From Tetraselmis striata (lineage: Eukaryota > Chlorophyta > Chlorodendrophyceae > Chlorodendrales > Chlorodendraceae): 64,000 nt of DNA. The first letter of the stretch is position 1, and every line of letters begins with the position of its first letter. Positions 20,918 through 32,602 of this stretch are shown here, piece after piece. Where the stretch lies: the NCBI GenBank assembly GCA_006384855.1, contig VCJN01002409.1, positions 1-64,000 on the forward strand, written 5' to 3'. The translations under genes were made by a program, and so were the position numbers. The notes beneath the pieces are model-generated. The model was given only the letters and a program-made list of their open reading frames with translations, searched no databases and was not told the origin of the DNA.

Positions 20918-22160
20918 GGGCAGAGAGAGAGATAGGCGGAGAGGGGAAGAGAGAGACGCAGAGAGGGAGGGGGAGAGGGAGAGAGAGAAAGAGAGCTGAG
21001 CGCAGCAGGAGCGCCCATCAACGATCAGTCATAAGGGCATCGCCATAATCCCGGTGGCTGTTTGAATAACTACGGGTGCCGGCGCTGGAATCAGAACACT
21101 GGCGAATAGGAACCCGCCTTGTCTGCCAGCGGTCACATGCAGATGAGCCTATAGCGGAGCTAAAGCGAATGCAATTGTAGGTTGCATGCAAGCCCAATCG
21201 CAGTCTTGCAGTAAGGGTTCTTATCCGTGCGTCGGCACCCGTACGCGGAGGTCGCTTTTTGTTTTCGCACTAACACAAACGGACCGATATCAAGTGCTCG
21301 ATATCAATTGTGTATGATGAGCATACACAAGTACTGAATTATTGTTTGTATAACACAATTATTTAATGCCATGAGCATTATGGCGTTAACCTCGCTCCCA
21401 CCCCCCGCGCGCGCTCGCCCTGAATCGAAACTTATACAGTCGCGCGCGGAGCGGCAGCGGACCCGCAAGGCAGCATCCGCCAGAGCAGCTCCGGCCACCG
21501 GCGCAACGCTGCCGCCCGCCGCCGCCCCCCGCCCGGCGACGACGTGCAGCGGCACATCCGCGCTCGACCGCGGTGCAGCGCCCTCGGCGCCGCTGAAGCC
21601 GCACACTGCCGCCTGGTGGGGACCCCCCTCCAACCCCCCCCCCCCCCCCCCCCCAACCGCTCTACCGGCCAGAAGGGCACGGCTGTCTGCCTAGAAGCCC
21701 CGCCCCCTCCCTGCTGCAATAGGTGCTGTACTCAACGCCTCCCTCTGGTACCCAGGTACGCCGCCCTCGCCACCGGTCACGCACCGCCGTCCTCAGCGCC
21801 AGGCACAGGTACACTGCCCCCCCGCCCCCCCGCCCCCCCCCCCGCCCCAGGCTCCTGTCTGTCACCATCACCGCCGCCGCCGCCACCCAGGAGCCACCAT
21901 CATCGGGCGAGAATCGCGCAGACCAGCCGCTGCCCACCCTCACCCCCGCGTGCAGTCATGGGCGAGGGCGTGGAGTCGGGGATGGGGCCGGGAGAACCGT
22001 GTGTCTCCAGTAGCTGCCCGTGACCTGGAGAGGGGAGGGGGGGGGGAGGCGGGTGCCGGGCTGTACTTGTATTGGGATCCGGTTAGCCCAGCCTGACCGG
22101 GCTTAGCGATTGCGCCGCGCAGTCCGCCCCGCAACGGCGCAGAGCACCGCCCGCGCGCAG
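20403..22160 (+). other. Intronic or intergenic stretch with simple repeats and C runs
   Basis: Holds a GT-rich tract (about 20475-20508), a (GA)n microsatellite and a C run at 21634-21654. A GC-rich Ala/Arg/Pro frame around 21440-21625 (with AERQRTRKAASARAAPATG) is followed by a GTGGGG donor and the C run, so it may be another exon, but its phase does not fit cleanly. Confidence 0.4.
20866..20918 (+). repeat. (GA)n microsatellite
   Basis: About 22 uninterrupted GA units inside a longer purine tract (20815-20998) of GAG and GGGA variants. The Arg/Glu and Ser/Leu frames across it are artefacts. Confidence 0.95.
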
Positions 22161-25100
22161 CATCGGCCGGCGTCCCGGGCCAGGAGCTCCCGCGGCAAGT
22201 ACGGCTCCAGCAGGCGCCGCGCTGCTCCACCGGTGCGCGCCGACATGCGCCCCCTCCCCCCCCCCCCCCCCCCCCCCCTCCCCGGCGTGTCCCAGACAGC
22301 GGCGACGCCCTCCCGCACCTCCAATGCCGCGCCGCCACCAGGCACGGATCGCTCACCACCGCTCCCTGTCACGCTTGTGCCCGGTTGCGGCGTCCTCTCA
22401 GGCGGCGGGCGGCGGCGGCGGGCAGCGGCGGGCGGGCGGCAGCAGAGGGCCGTATCACGGCGCGCTGGATGGCGATGACGAGGAGGTAGGCGTGCATAAT
22501 CACCCCGACGACCGGCCGGAACGGTCCGGGATCAGCGCATCGAGTGGCGGTGCCGGCGATGCGGCGGCGAACAATCCTCAAAGGGCTGCTGTCACTCCGC
22601 CGGCTCTGGTCGATGTCGCTGTTCCGGGGTCACTGTGCCGGTCATGCCGCTGAGTGCCGGGGTGCATCGCGCCAAGAGCCTGCCTTTCGCCGCTGTGCTG
22701 GCAGGGCGCCTACGAGTACGGAGGCGACCTGGACGGCCGCGGGAGCAGCGACTCGGACGAGGGCTACGCGGCTGGCCCCAGCTCGCACGACCATTCGGCT
22801 GCCGGGCTGACGTCGGACCCTGGCGGCTTGTCAAGCCTCGTCGAGGCATGACCCCCCACAGAAGGAAGCTGGGGGGGGGGGGGGGAGGGCATTCAAAACG
22901 AGTATTCGGCGGGCTGATTTCACCCGCCCGCGGACTGACCATTTCTCGCCACGCACAAAAGTAGCCGCCGCCTGCTCGTCCGCGGCGGCCGCCTGCAAGA
23001 CGACCGCGCTCGGTCGACACGCATGAATTTGGCATGCATCGGTAGGTGGGATTGGTTATGGATAGGCAGATAGCCCAGCGATACAGGTAGATATACTTGC
23101 ACCAAAGATAGGAATACACACTCTATATTATGTAATATATAATCATATAATGCATAATGATATCTAAAAATGATGATACAATATGTGATATATAATAAAT
23201 AACACAGAGTGCACTAGGATAGAAAGACATACTCTATTATATAATCTATAACTATATGATTGATTATGATATATACAAATGTGAATATAAAACTTAGTAA
23301 GTGCCACAAATAACTCGACGGCTCGTCGAAGATGCAGCTATTCATGGCCTCCCCCCCCCCCCCCCCCCCCCCGCCCCCCCTTCTTGGGATTGTCGCTATC
23401 CTTCGGGGTGCTGCGTGGGGTCGACGCCTCCACTGCGCCATCTCACCCCCCCCCCCCCCCCCACCACCACCATCATTCTCGCAGGCGGCGCTGTCCCGGC
23501 GCACGAGGCAGCTCGGCAAGACGCCGGCCGCGGTGCGCGGCCTGCCGCACGTGGACTGCGCGGAGCTGTGGGGCGACCACCTGGACGAGGAGGCCGCGCT
23601 GCAGCTGGCGCTGCGCCTCAGCCTGGCGGACGCGCACCCGGGTGGTGCTGCCGCCGCCCTCGTTAGGGACGATGATATCTCCGCGGAGCAGGTACGCCAC
23701 CAGCCGCCTGCGCTGTGCCCACACGCGAGCCTGAAACTGAGGCCATCGCACAGGGGACCAGCGCATGCTACTATGAAACCTGAAGTACCTGGGTGTGCAC
23801 GCCATTCCACACAGCCATGGTGATTTATTATGTATAGTTTTTGTATCTGGATGGGCTGTAGTACTGTCTGCGCTACTGTGTTAATGTCGACACGGCATGT
23901 CGCAAGCTTGCGAGTTCCGATCTGGACGTCGTTTGTTATAAGAGGATTCGTATTGAATCAGGCTAACAAAATCCCGTCATCCCATCATTGCTGCATGTCA
24001 CACTCCAGCGCTGAATCGTGCCGCTGCGCCGCGGTTTCGGCTGCTATTCGCAGGGCGAGTTTATACTGTCGCATTGGCGTTTACTAGTCGCTACCGCAAA
24101 ACATGGGCGCAAATGCGTGCGTACCCCGTATTGATGCAACGACGCGGTGGTCGTCGGTGTCGTGACAGCGTCGGATTTGTTTATCCGAGCATGGCACTCA
24201 CGGTATGCGGTATGTACTCGTGGGGGCAGCAGCGCCCACCTTGCATCATGCTATCGCGCCATAGTGATGATGCGTGCCCAAATCAATAATGCCGGCACAC
24301 ATCTGCATGCCATGTCGCACATACAGGAGACGCCAATAAAGAAAAGGATTGTGGAAAAGAAGAAAATGGATATTAAAGAGGGAGGGTATGAGGAAAGATG
24401 TGCTCGTATCGGATGTCGATCTATCCGACTGCAAGTTACCCTGAAGCTAACAAGACACTCGCTGGGGTTCAGACTGCGGTCGAGTGCAGTTTCCGCATCT
24501 CATCGGGCGTGCGTCTCCTCGGCAAGCACGCGCCGAAGCTGAACCATCTGACTGGAGGTGTTTTGCGCTGCGCTGATGGCGGAACAGCAGGAGGAGCGCG
24601 ACGTGCGAGAAGCGCTAGCTCGCAGCTGCTCAGACCCCAGAGCCCCGGCAGCGTCTCGCCAGGTGAGAGTGCAAGATGACGAGGCGGAGGATTCGGATCT
24701 GCGGGCGGCAATCGCGGCGAGTCGGCTGCCGCAAGCGCGCCCCCCCGAGCTGGACCTGGTGGCAGGGCAGGGCAGGGCCAGCTGGTTCCAGCCCAACTGG
24801 TGGATGGGCTCGGGTGGGGCGGCAACGGCGACGGCAGTTGAACGGCCATCGGGAAGCGACTCGGCGCAGCGCACTACGCCTGAGCCACGGCACGGTCTGC
24901 CCAGCGATACAGTCGCCGCAGTCGGCGGCTGCTCACCGGCGCGCCGGCGCTCCTCGCAAGCCAGCAACACGAGTGCAGACGGCATGCCAAGAGAGACGAA
25001 CGAGAGCGCATTCAGCGCCACAATCCAGGTTCGACCCCCACGCCCCCCTTGTATTTCATTCGTTAAACGCACTTGCAGTTTTTTATTCGTAACATATATG

Positions 25101-25699
25101 AAATATTAACGCTTGCTTTATACAGCGCGATGTATGCGCTTGCATTAATACATTAGTGATATATGCATATTAAGGCCCCATTTATAGCCCGCCGACAGCG
25201 AAACAAGATACGCGCACGCGCGCCCTGGCATAGATAGAAACCGAGCGGTAGTGTAACTAACCGCTGACGCTGCACGCAGGGCGACATGAGCGAAGAGCAG
25301 GCGCTAGAACTGGCGCTTCAGCTGAGCACGGCCGCCGGATCTGTCGCTCCTTCAGAGGAAATGTCGCCCGACGAGGCTGGCGTGCGTTTACAGCCCAGTC
25401 GCGACCCCACTTCGAGGACTGTCGGGGACGTCGCCGCCATCTGCCAGGACACATCGAGCCGAGACGGGTCGCTATCCTCGGTGCCTGACTTGCTCGCGGT
25501 TATCATCGGGGACGACGACGCGGAGAACCTTGAGGTGCTGATGGAGTTTCTGCAGGGCATTGGCTCGACGCAGGGCGTAGCGGAGTACCTGCAGGAGGTC
25601 ATCCTGGAGCGGGAAGCCTCGGAATGCGGCTCGCTGGAGCAGGCGTGGGCCAGCGTGGACCACTTCACGCAGCGGTTTGCCGAGCTTTATGGGTGGTAG
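22161..25699 (+). CDS. Protein with about four ubiquitin-interacting motifs (multi-exon)
   Basis: Exons as read: 22161-22232 (Arg/Ser-rich), an exon ending 22485 (RGPYHGALDGDDEE), one from 22705 (GAYEYGGDLDGRGSSDSDEG), 23485-23691, about 24588-25028 and 25280-25699. The introns joining the last three, and those around 22233 and 22486, are phase 0. UIM-like segments are DEEAALQLALRLSLADA (third last exon), QEERDVREALARS and EAEDSDLRAAIAASRLP (second last), and SEEQALELALQLSTA (last). They have the acidic patch, the Ala and the Ser of the UIM consensus, which binds ubiquitin. The last exon ends in a helical segment (DLLAVIIGDDDAENLEVLME) of unknown role. How the exon at 22705 joins the next one is unclear: its frame closes at 22851 and only weak donors precede that. 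No catalytic deubiquitinase or ligase domain was recognised. Role: ubiquitin binding, otherwise unknown. Confidence 0.6.
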
Positions 25700-26719
25700 C
25701 AGTGCGGCGGCCATCCACACCCATTCCAATCAGTGAAAGCGCCGCGGCCCGCAGCCGGTACCTCCCGTGCCCATGTGAAGCGCTCATTACTGATGATTCG
25801 ATGACGACGACACGGGTAAAGGTAGCGACTAGTACTCGTAGTAGCTTTCTATTACTACAACTCACACATGTATGTCCATGTGAATACAATTTTGTAATCT
25901 ACCTGACCTTCAGAGGGCTGCACGCTACGCACTATTCACATAGTGAACCCTATGCGGTTCGTGCCGGGCCATCGCATAAGACAGGTGGTCTGTTCAGCAT
26001 CAGAGACTATGCGGGAATAAAGTTGTAAGAAATTTCAATTTGTAAACAAACTTCTCCCCAATGGGGTACGGATAGGGTGCGATGCCGCAACTGTCACACA
26101 AACCGTCAGCAGCATATTATGTTATGTGAGACGTCATCGGCTTGGTCAATAAGTGCTGACGATCCGGCAGCTGTCGACGTCCACACACAAAGTGGCAACT
26201 AGTAGCAACTATATGTAGTAAGTCTAGCGTTGCCATGCACGTTTGAGCTGATAGACAGGCAGCAGTCCGCAGGAGCAGATCGATGATGAAGATTTTGTGC
26301 GCCACGCGGCGTGGCCTACAGCGCGCCCCGCGCTCACATCGCAGTTACACCAGTCCACATAAGTATTTCCATATCGAGATATGTTTAGATCCTGATTGTC
26401 GGCAGCTCAATCGGGGTGCCAATTATGGTTTTTTGCGATCCTTGCATTGGCGATTCGTCGTCGCATTGACGCCAAAGCAACAATGTTGTTGTATGGCCGT
26501 AGAGGCTTGAATGTATGCAAGGAGCCTCCCACGCCGACGACGCGGCCGTTTTGTCCGAAATTTGATTTAATTTGTTACAAGTTATTGATAATGGGGAATG
26601 CCTCTTCCTAGCTGTCTCTCAGCCTGACTTCACGAGCTCGCATAGGGTCGATTATAGGCCCGTTGGACGTCGTCCTTCGAAGGCCAATAAGCTCTTTCAT
26701 CCGAACAGTAACGCACTTG
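25700..26719. other. 3' flank and spacer
   Basis: TGTAA motifs near 25887 and 26024-26041 may end the UIM transcript. A partial CCACATAAGT match lies near 26352. No gene is seen. Confidence 0.4.
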
Positions 26720-26943
26720 CATGCCTCATTGTCTACGGTCCGCTCCGTGGAGCGCGGGTCTCTTGTACGAGATGACCCCGGTTCGATTCACATCGCTCTC
26801 GGGTCAACGTGGCTGATGCATTGGTCCTTCGGGGTTCGAATGAGGCAATGGTCTCATGGCCGTGTCAGACCTGCGACTGCAGTTATTGGCGCAAGAGGTC
26901 AAGTGTTGGGGCGGCTTCGGCCAATGACCCCGGACGAACTTTA
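26720..26943 (+). repeat. tRNA-derived SINE, copy 2
   Basis: Same family as 16440-16665: a tRNA-like head (GGTCCGCTCCGTGGAGCGCG, then a GGTTCGATTC B box) and a shared body, GATGCATTGGTCCTTCGGGG then TTCGAATGAGGC, ending in GGCGGCTTCGGCCAATGACC. It keeps the segment missing from copy 1. The A box is less well preserved than in copies 1 and 3. Confidence 0.85.
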
Positions 26944-27169
26944 ACAATTTTCTTTTAGTCTGCCCGGTATAGATGGGCCCATCACAGTAATAAAGCCGAC
27001 CGGGGGCCATCACACTTCTCGGCACCGCCTCGCACAGTGGCGGATGAAATAAATTCAACCGTGCACGGGGCCAAAAAAACCGTCCTGGGGCGGCAACACC
27101 GGCCATGAGCGCTGGCGGATGGTTGCAGCCCGTTGGGCGAACCGGCCCGGTATGCAGCCGGAGACCGGA

Positions 27170-27515
27170 GAGGTGTGTTTTCGGCCTGCGGCCCAGAGGG
27201 GTGTTTTCCCCGCCTTCATCTCCGAACCTCGAGGTGTCCTCGAGGCGTCATTGTCTGTCCGCCTTTAACATATACCTATACACATATCTATACATATAAT
27301 ATTTATAGATACACACGACAAAGTATAGCGGCTTCGCCGATTTGAGAAATAAGGGAGGCTGGCGGGCCCTCCATATCCCTGTGGGGACCAGGGTTCCGCT
27401 GGCAACAGTTAAAGGCGGGGTCGATCTCGGCAGCGAGACGGCCAGCGGCCGCTTGGCCGCCCGCCGCCGATGGAGCGCATCGCTGGAGCAGGCTTCGGGA
27501 TCCGGGGGCATAGAA
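27170..27515 (+). repeat. Dispersed repeat, copy A (interrupted)
   Basis: Two blocks match 30420-30640: GTGTTTTCCCCGCCTTCATC with the following TCCGAACCTCGAG, and GCTGGCAACAGTTAAAGGCG with the following GGGTCGATCTCGGCAGCG. Here about 130 bases, including an AT-rich part (27265-27320), separate the blocks; at 30.5 kb they are adjacent. This copy therefore carries an insertion, or the other a deletion. Confidence 0.55.
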
Positions 27516-27976
27516 ACGGCGGGAACACGCATACACCGGCGGTCACCTGTTTGTACAGACGGGCGTCGTGCACATCGGTGCGGGTGACGCGTACAGGTTG
27601 ACGCCCTTTGTGAGGAGATATTCTCACGATACATATACATACGATACACTCTCGCAATGTGTCATCCCTGGATCCTCCGCTTTTGATAGAGCGCGGCTAT
27701 CAGAAGCTACCTCCTTACACCCTTGTGCACGTGTCACCGTCATTGAGGACAACCAGGTGCCCTCCGGTTCCCATTGCCGACTTGCTGCTCTCCTCCGCTC
27801 CAGGGGGTTTGCTATGATGGCCTGCCACATGACCTTGGTGACGACCCGCTGCCCCCCCCCTGGTGCCCAAGCGCCCCCCCCCCCCCCCCCCCACCCCCGT
27901 CTCGAACTCGCGCCAGTTATTGGCATCCGCACGCTGCTTTTGCCGTCACCGGCTTCGCCGCCTTGTCGCGGCTAGT
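27516..27976. other. Spacer downstream of the minus-strand membrane-protein gene
   Basis: A double C run lies at 27857-27892. The complement of TTACA at about 27714 gives a minus-strand TGTAA, a possible poly(A) signal. No gene is seen. Confidence 0.4.
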
Positions 27977-29932
27977 CTACCAGGTGTCCTCCGGCTCTCG
28001 CTGCCGGCTCTCCTCGATAACCATCGGCGAACGGCGCCCATCCCCCGGCGGTGCTTCGCTCTCCTTGCCGGGCGGCGACTTTTGCAGCTTCTCATCAAAC
28101 TCCTGCGGCCACAGCAGGCGGCCATTCACCCCAGTGTGGGCAGGCGGGTGGGCATTGCGGCCCGATCGCCGCCGCACCGGGATGCGCCGCACCTGCAGCT
28201 CCGCCGCGGCGTAGTCCTCTAGCGCGCTACCACTGCCGCTGCCGTCTTTGTCCTCCTTGCCGTCATCCGAGGTGGAGCGCGCCGCCAGCCGCTCGCCGAG
28301 CTTCGCGAGGGCGGCGCCGGCGGCTGCGGCAGCGGAGCCCAGCGGGAGCCCGGCAGAGCGGCTGGGGGCGGGTAGCGCGCTCAGGGCGCCCGGGTCCGTC
28401 TGCGCCACCCGCTCAACCTGTCGGCCCGGCAATTGGGGAACGAGGGGCTCAGGGGAGTAGCGGCACTGTTGTGCGAGTCGAATCAGATCCCTTGTCCGAG
28501 ATACCATTTTAAGCACCGAATCAGAGCCCTTTCTCCGAATCACACTCCTAGACACATTACGTTTACGGGTAGGAGTGTAATACATGTAGGTATGGGATTA
28601 TAGGGCTTTGGCGATGCGCCAGCTTGCCAAGGTCGCATGGACATCTCCAGCTAGTCCTTGTTCACCCCCCTTTGAAAGCTAGGCGTGGTTGCCCTGCCCA
28701 GGCGGGCTTTCTTTCTGTTCCTAAAAGTATAGGATAGGATTAGGGGGATTAGGGGGGAAGGCTTACTTGATGTCCCAATTGGAAGGCAGCAATGCCCGTA
28801 CAACACCAACGGCTACATTTATGTGTACGTCTGCGCATTCTCTGTCTCTTCTTCCGACTCTCTCGATGCATGGCTACGGCATGGAAGTCAATGCATATGG
28901 AAGAGAATAAATGGAAGGGCATACATCGATGTGTGTAGTACGGTGAGAACTGTGAAGAGAGAGCAGGGAGGAAGGCATGCTTCATGCAGAAAAGGGCTGC
29001 ATGGTGTCGACTGGGTTTCTGGAGTCATAAGTCAGCACAATCCCACAAGGTGCGCGATATCGTACCACAAGTTGTGTGCATAGTTAGTTGTCATGGCCTG
29101 AGTGGTTGGGTGGGGCGATGACGGCGCGGTGGAGTGACCTGCAGATGGAGCGCCCCAAGCGCCAGAATGAGTACGTCGGAGGCGTCGGGGGCGATGCCGC
29201 CGTGCAGCAGTGGCAGCGCGTAGAGGGCGGCGAAGGCGTAGCAGAGCGTGGGGGAGGAGCTGTCTTCGGCCTCCGCATCCTCCAGTTGCGCCGCCACCAG
29301 CCACGCCTGCACGGTAGCCACAGCGCACTTGAGGCCTGGTTCCGCGCCATCTTCACAGCGAGAGGGGGCGAGTGCATGAAAGGGGGGGGGGGGGGGGGGA
29401 TCTGCACTGACGGAGGAAGCGCACCGTCCAGTTGGCCAGCGGCACGAGGCTGAGGAACGCCGCGAGAAACCAGCCGAAAAAGCCGTCGTCTGCGTCGGCC
29501 GGGCTCGCCGTCGGCTGCGCGGGCTCGGGTCGCCGCCGAGCGAGGCTGAAGGCGATGCCGAGGGCGGAGCAGGTGGCTGCCGCGGCGGTGAACCCGTCCA
29601 GTCCGCCTGTGCGGCAGGCACGGCCCCTTTCGTCAATCATCAAGAAAGGATGATTGACCCGCCGCCCCCTTTCCCTTTCCCGCTGCCCCGCTGTCACTCG
29701 GGCGGACTGTCGCCCGTTCCCCCTCCCGGCGTGCATAAGGGCGAGCCGGGCTCCTACCCGCAGAGCAGTGAATGGCTCGCCGTGGCGCACGCTGCGGCGT
29801 CCGCGCGCAGGCCCCAAAGTCACCCTCCCCCATCCCGCTCCTCCTCGGCTTTCTCGAAGGGGCCGAGCCGCTGCTGGGGCCGGCTCGTCCAGGCCTAAAC
29901 AGGCTCACCACCCGCGCGGGTAGTGTCGTCAT
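27977..29932 (-). CDS. Predicted plastid-targeted multi-pass membrane protein, four exons
   Basis: Exons on the minus strand: 29659-29932, 29425-29606, 29139-29306 and 27977-28417, with phases 1, 0 and 0 and GT-AG borders, giving about 354 residues. The ATG at 29932 opens an Arg/Ser/Ala-rich, acid-poor N terminus (MTTLPARVVSLFRPGRAG) typical of an organelle transit peptide. Hydrophobic stretches follow: TAAAATCSALGIAFSLA, FFGWFLAAFLSLVPLANW (continuing across the intron into TAWLVAAQL), TLCYAFAALYALPLLHGG and VLILALGALHLQ. The C-terminal 140 residues are hydrophilic and Pro/Ser/Arg-rich. The second intron is short, with a GTGCGC donor and a C run about 26 bases in. I do not recognise a named family; plastid location is inferred only from the N terminus. 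Confidence 0.65.
28418..29138 (-). other. Large third intron of the membrane-protein gene
   Basis: 721 bases between exons ending LHLQ and starting VERVAQTDPG. No coding signal or named repeat was seen inside. Confidence 0.5.
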
Positions 29933-30028
29933 CGGTCCGGTCGCTATGCTTGCCTCAGGCTGGACCGCTGAATGTGTGTCAGCCAGGCGGTAACAGTAGC
30001 TGTTGCTCGGCGTGCGAGGCCGGCCCGG

Positions 30029-30032
30029 GGGC

Positions 30033-30061
<29 letters not shown>
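30029..30061. repeat. G homopolymer, about 33 bases, upstream of the membrane-protein start
   Basis: Poly(C) on the sense strand of the minus-strand gene, about 100 bases upstream of its ATG. It lies in the 5' UTR, a leader intron or the promoter. Confidence 0.9.
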
Positions 30062-30063
<2 letters not shown>

Positions 30064-30419
30064 GCCGGTGGCAACGGGTGGTATAGTTATTTTGGGTTGC
30101 GGGTTGCGGGTTGCGGGGGGGGAGGCCGATGTCGGGCACGCGATCGCGTCGTGCTGTCGCGCATATAATCAGCCCTAAAATGAGAGACTGACCAAACCCT
30201 ACAAAACCTTGTAACCCTTCAGCGTGACTCTTAGCGAATGACCCCGCCGGTGCAACAATCATTTTACGGCTAGCGAAAGCGGATGACGTTAGCTTCACCT
30301 GTTCACCTGCTACCTCACATATATGTCACTCTCCCCATCAGCACAACTTGAAATCATTCTTCGCGGTGACCTCGGCTTGGAGCGTAGCGCTGTGGCTGCC
30401 CCGCGGCGGGCGATCCGGC

Positions 30420-30645
30420 ACTGGTGTGCTGCACAAGGTCGGAGAGCATACCGCCAGCGGTGCGTGGTGTTTTTCTGCCCGCCTTCACCTCCGAACTCCG
30501 AGGACGTCCGGGGACACCGCTGGCAGAAGCTCAAGGCGGGGGCTGATCTCAGCAGCGCGACGGCCGAGCAGCCTCGCTGCTTGGCCGTGGCCGGTGGGGC
30601 GCAGGTAGTGCTAGAGCAGGCCGCGACTTCCGGGAGAGAATAGCG
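30420..30645 (+). repeat. Dispersed repeat, copy B
   Basis: Matches copy A at 27170-27515: CCCGCCTTCACCTCCGAACT, CGCTGGCAGAAGCTCAAGGC and a following GATCTCAGCAGCGCGACGGCC. A 17-base G run follows at about 30650. Family and borders are unknown. Confidence 0.55.
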
Positions 30646-31196
30646 GGGCGTGGGGGGGGGGGGGGGCAACAGGATCGGCGCAGGTCTCGAAAAAGGCGGT
30701 GCTCAATTTGTAACAAACAGGCAGCGTTGAAGTCCAAAGGGCATGGTATGGAAGCTCGCGGGCGTTGGTTCAGCGCGGCCTGTGGCTTGGCTTTACACGT
30801 GCCTCCTGTATAATTAGACTCTCTTTGCCCGGGTCCTGTCTGTAATCGGCATCAGCAATCCGCTGTTGAGGGTGGCAACAGCGGCCATCTCACCCCAACA
30901 GCCCGCTCGCGTACCCCATGCACCAAGTGTCTCCGCCCCCTCGGGATTGCACAGCCTTCCCCGACAGCATCAATCGGCTGGCAGCGAGCAGCAAGAGGTT
31001 GTATTCGGAGTTAGCAGTGGCGGGGCGCCGGGGGTGCGATGACCCTGGCTGCGGCGCCTCCCTTCATCGGGCCATGCGTGCCAGGCGCAGTGCTTCCCTC
31101 CGCCTGCCGATTGGTTCCCTCCGCCTGGCAATCGCTGGCCCGGCAACGCAGCGCGGGCCAGAGACTCCATGAAGCCGCCCGCCGTCATCGCCGCCG

Positions 31197-32602
31197 TCAT
31201 CTTACCAGCGGCGCCTGGCGGTCCACGCCCAGCAGCGCCGCCGACGCGTCCAGCATCACCTCCACCTCCCAGGCCTCCGCTAGCCCGCTGCCGCGCCAGC
31301 GCACGCGGCCGTCACGGTCCACCAGGTACACGTAGCCGGTGAGCAGGTTGGTGATGCCCAGCGAGCGGCGCGCCTCGCGCGTGTCGCCGAAGTGGAAGCC
31401 GTACTCGGTGACGGGCGGGTGTGCCGCCGCCGCCGCGTCCGCTGACGCCCTGGCGCCCCGCAGGATCATCCCCCGGAACGGCCACACCTGGCGGCCCCGC
31501 ACGCACGCACATGGCAGGACAAGTGAGCTCGCACTCGGCAGAGCGGTCACTCCTTGGGGGCGCTGATGGGCACCTCTCTGACCCCAGAGCCATGCCGCCC
31601 ACCGCGCATCTGGAGCCCAACCCGGACCATCGACCACCCCAGCCACGGATCCCGTGCATAGTTGTTGCTGTCAATTAGGTAGTCATGTGGGGGCAGCTGA
31701 GGTGATGGTGGGGGACATCTGCGCGCACCCCCATCAGCGTGGAGTCCACCAGCGACAGCTCGTACACGCGCGCCTCCGCCGCACCCGCAAACTGCGCGCG
31801 GAAGGGGTCCCGCCAGCTCGCCAGCATCTCCTCCGCGCCGCTGCGGAAAGCGATGCACACAAGGCCGGCGCGCAGGGAGCCGTCGGGCGGCGGCAGCGGC
31901 AGGCTCGCGCCGCGCGGGTCCACCAGCGCCAGGCTGGCCGGGAACGGCACGGCCGCCTGCTCACCCGCCAGCTTCTCCGCCGCGCGGAAGGCTTTGCCCG
32001 CGTTGGCGCGCAGCTCCTTCAGGTCGTTCACGTAGCCGCGCTTGAGCTCATCGCGGAGCGAGTCCTGGGGGTTGGGCGGTGACAGGGGAGAGGCGGCCCC
32101 AGGGCAAAGACGTCATGGTCAGGTACGCGGGCGGTTCCTCCACAGCTCCAACATGCCCTGCCCCGGCAGGCCCAGGTACCCCGCCTTCACCGCCCCCGCA
32201 CGTGTGGCTATCGCGAGGCACCTCTTGGGACAGTAGATGCCTTCCCTAAGATCAAGTCACCCGCTTCGAGGAGGAAGGAGGAGCATCCTTAAGATGCTAG
32301 GAAGCGTGCTTAGGGTCCTACTTTAAGGCAGCTGAGCCAGGATGCGCGCGCCTGATGTGGTAGGTTGAGGTAAAAGTACAAACGTGGCAGTGCGTGGCGT
32401 GACTGCCGGCCCGCACCTTCCGCTCGGCGATCCGCTCCTCGCTGAACACCTCCTTCAGCCAGCCAAAGTACCCGCCCGCCGCGCCCTTTCCCCCTGGCCC
32501 GCTGCTCGCTGCTCTGAGCTGCCCCCCCGCCGCGCGCGTGCCGCTGCCGCTGCCCCGAAGTACCGCCGCCCAAAGCGCGCCGCCAGCTCGTGCGCGCGCC
32601 AT
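31197..32602 (-). CDS. ATP10: ATP10-like mitochondrial ATP synthase assembly factor
   Basis: Exons on the minus strand: 32417-32602, 31729-32064 and 31197-31487, all phase 0, giving 270 residues. The ATG at 32602 opens MARARAGGALWAAVLRGSGS, an Arg/Ala-rich mitochondrial presequence. Family landmarks follow: GGYFGWLKEVFSEERIAERK / DSLRDELKRGYVNDLKELR, a core with LVCIAFRSGAEEMLASW and VYELSLVDS, and the strongly conserved FGDTREARRSLGITNLLTGY / VYLVDRDGRVRWRGSG near the C terminus. ATP10 is an inner-membrane chaperone for the Fo sector, known in yeast to act on subunit 6 (Atp6). Length fits the family. Donors are GTGCGG and GTGCGC. A long G run (poly(C) in sense) at 32669-32693 lies just upstream of the start, perhaps in a leader intron. 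Confidence 0.9.

Noticed and set aside
20797-21048. Arg/Glu-rich and Ser/Leu-rich ORFs
   Set aside because: Translations of a (GA)n microsatellite and purine tract, not genes.
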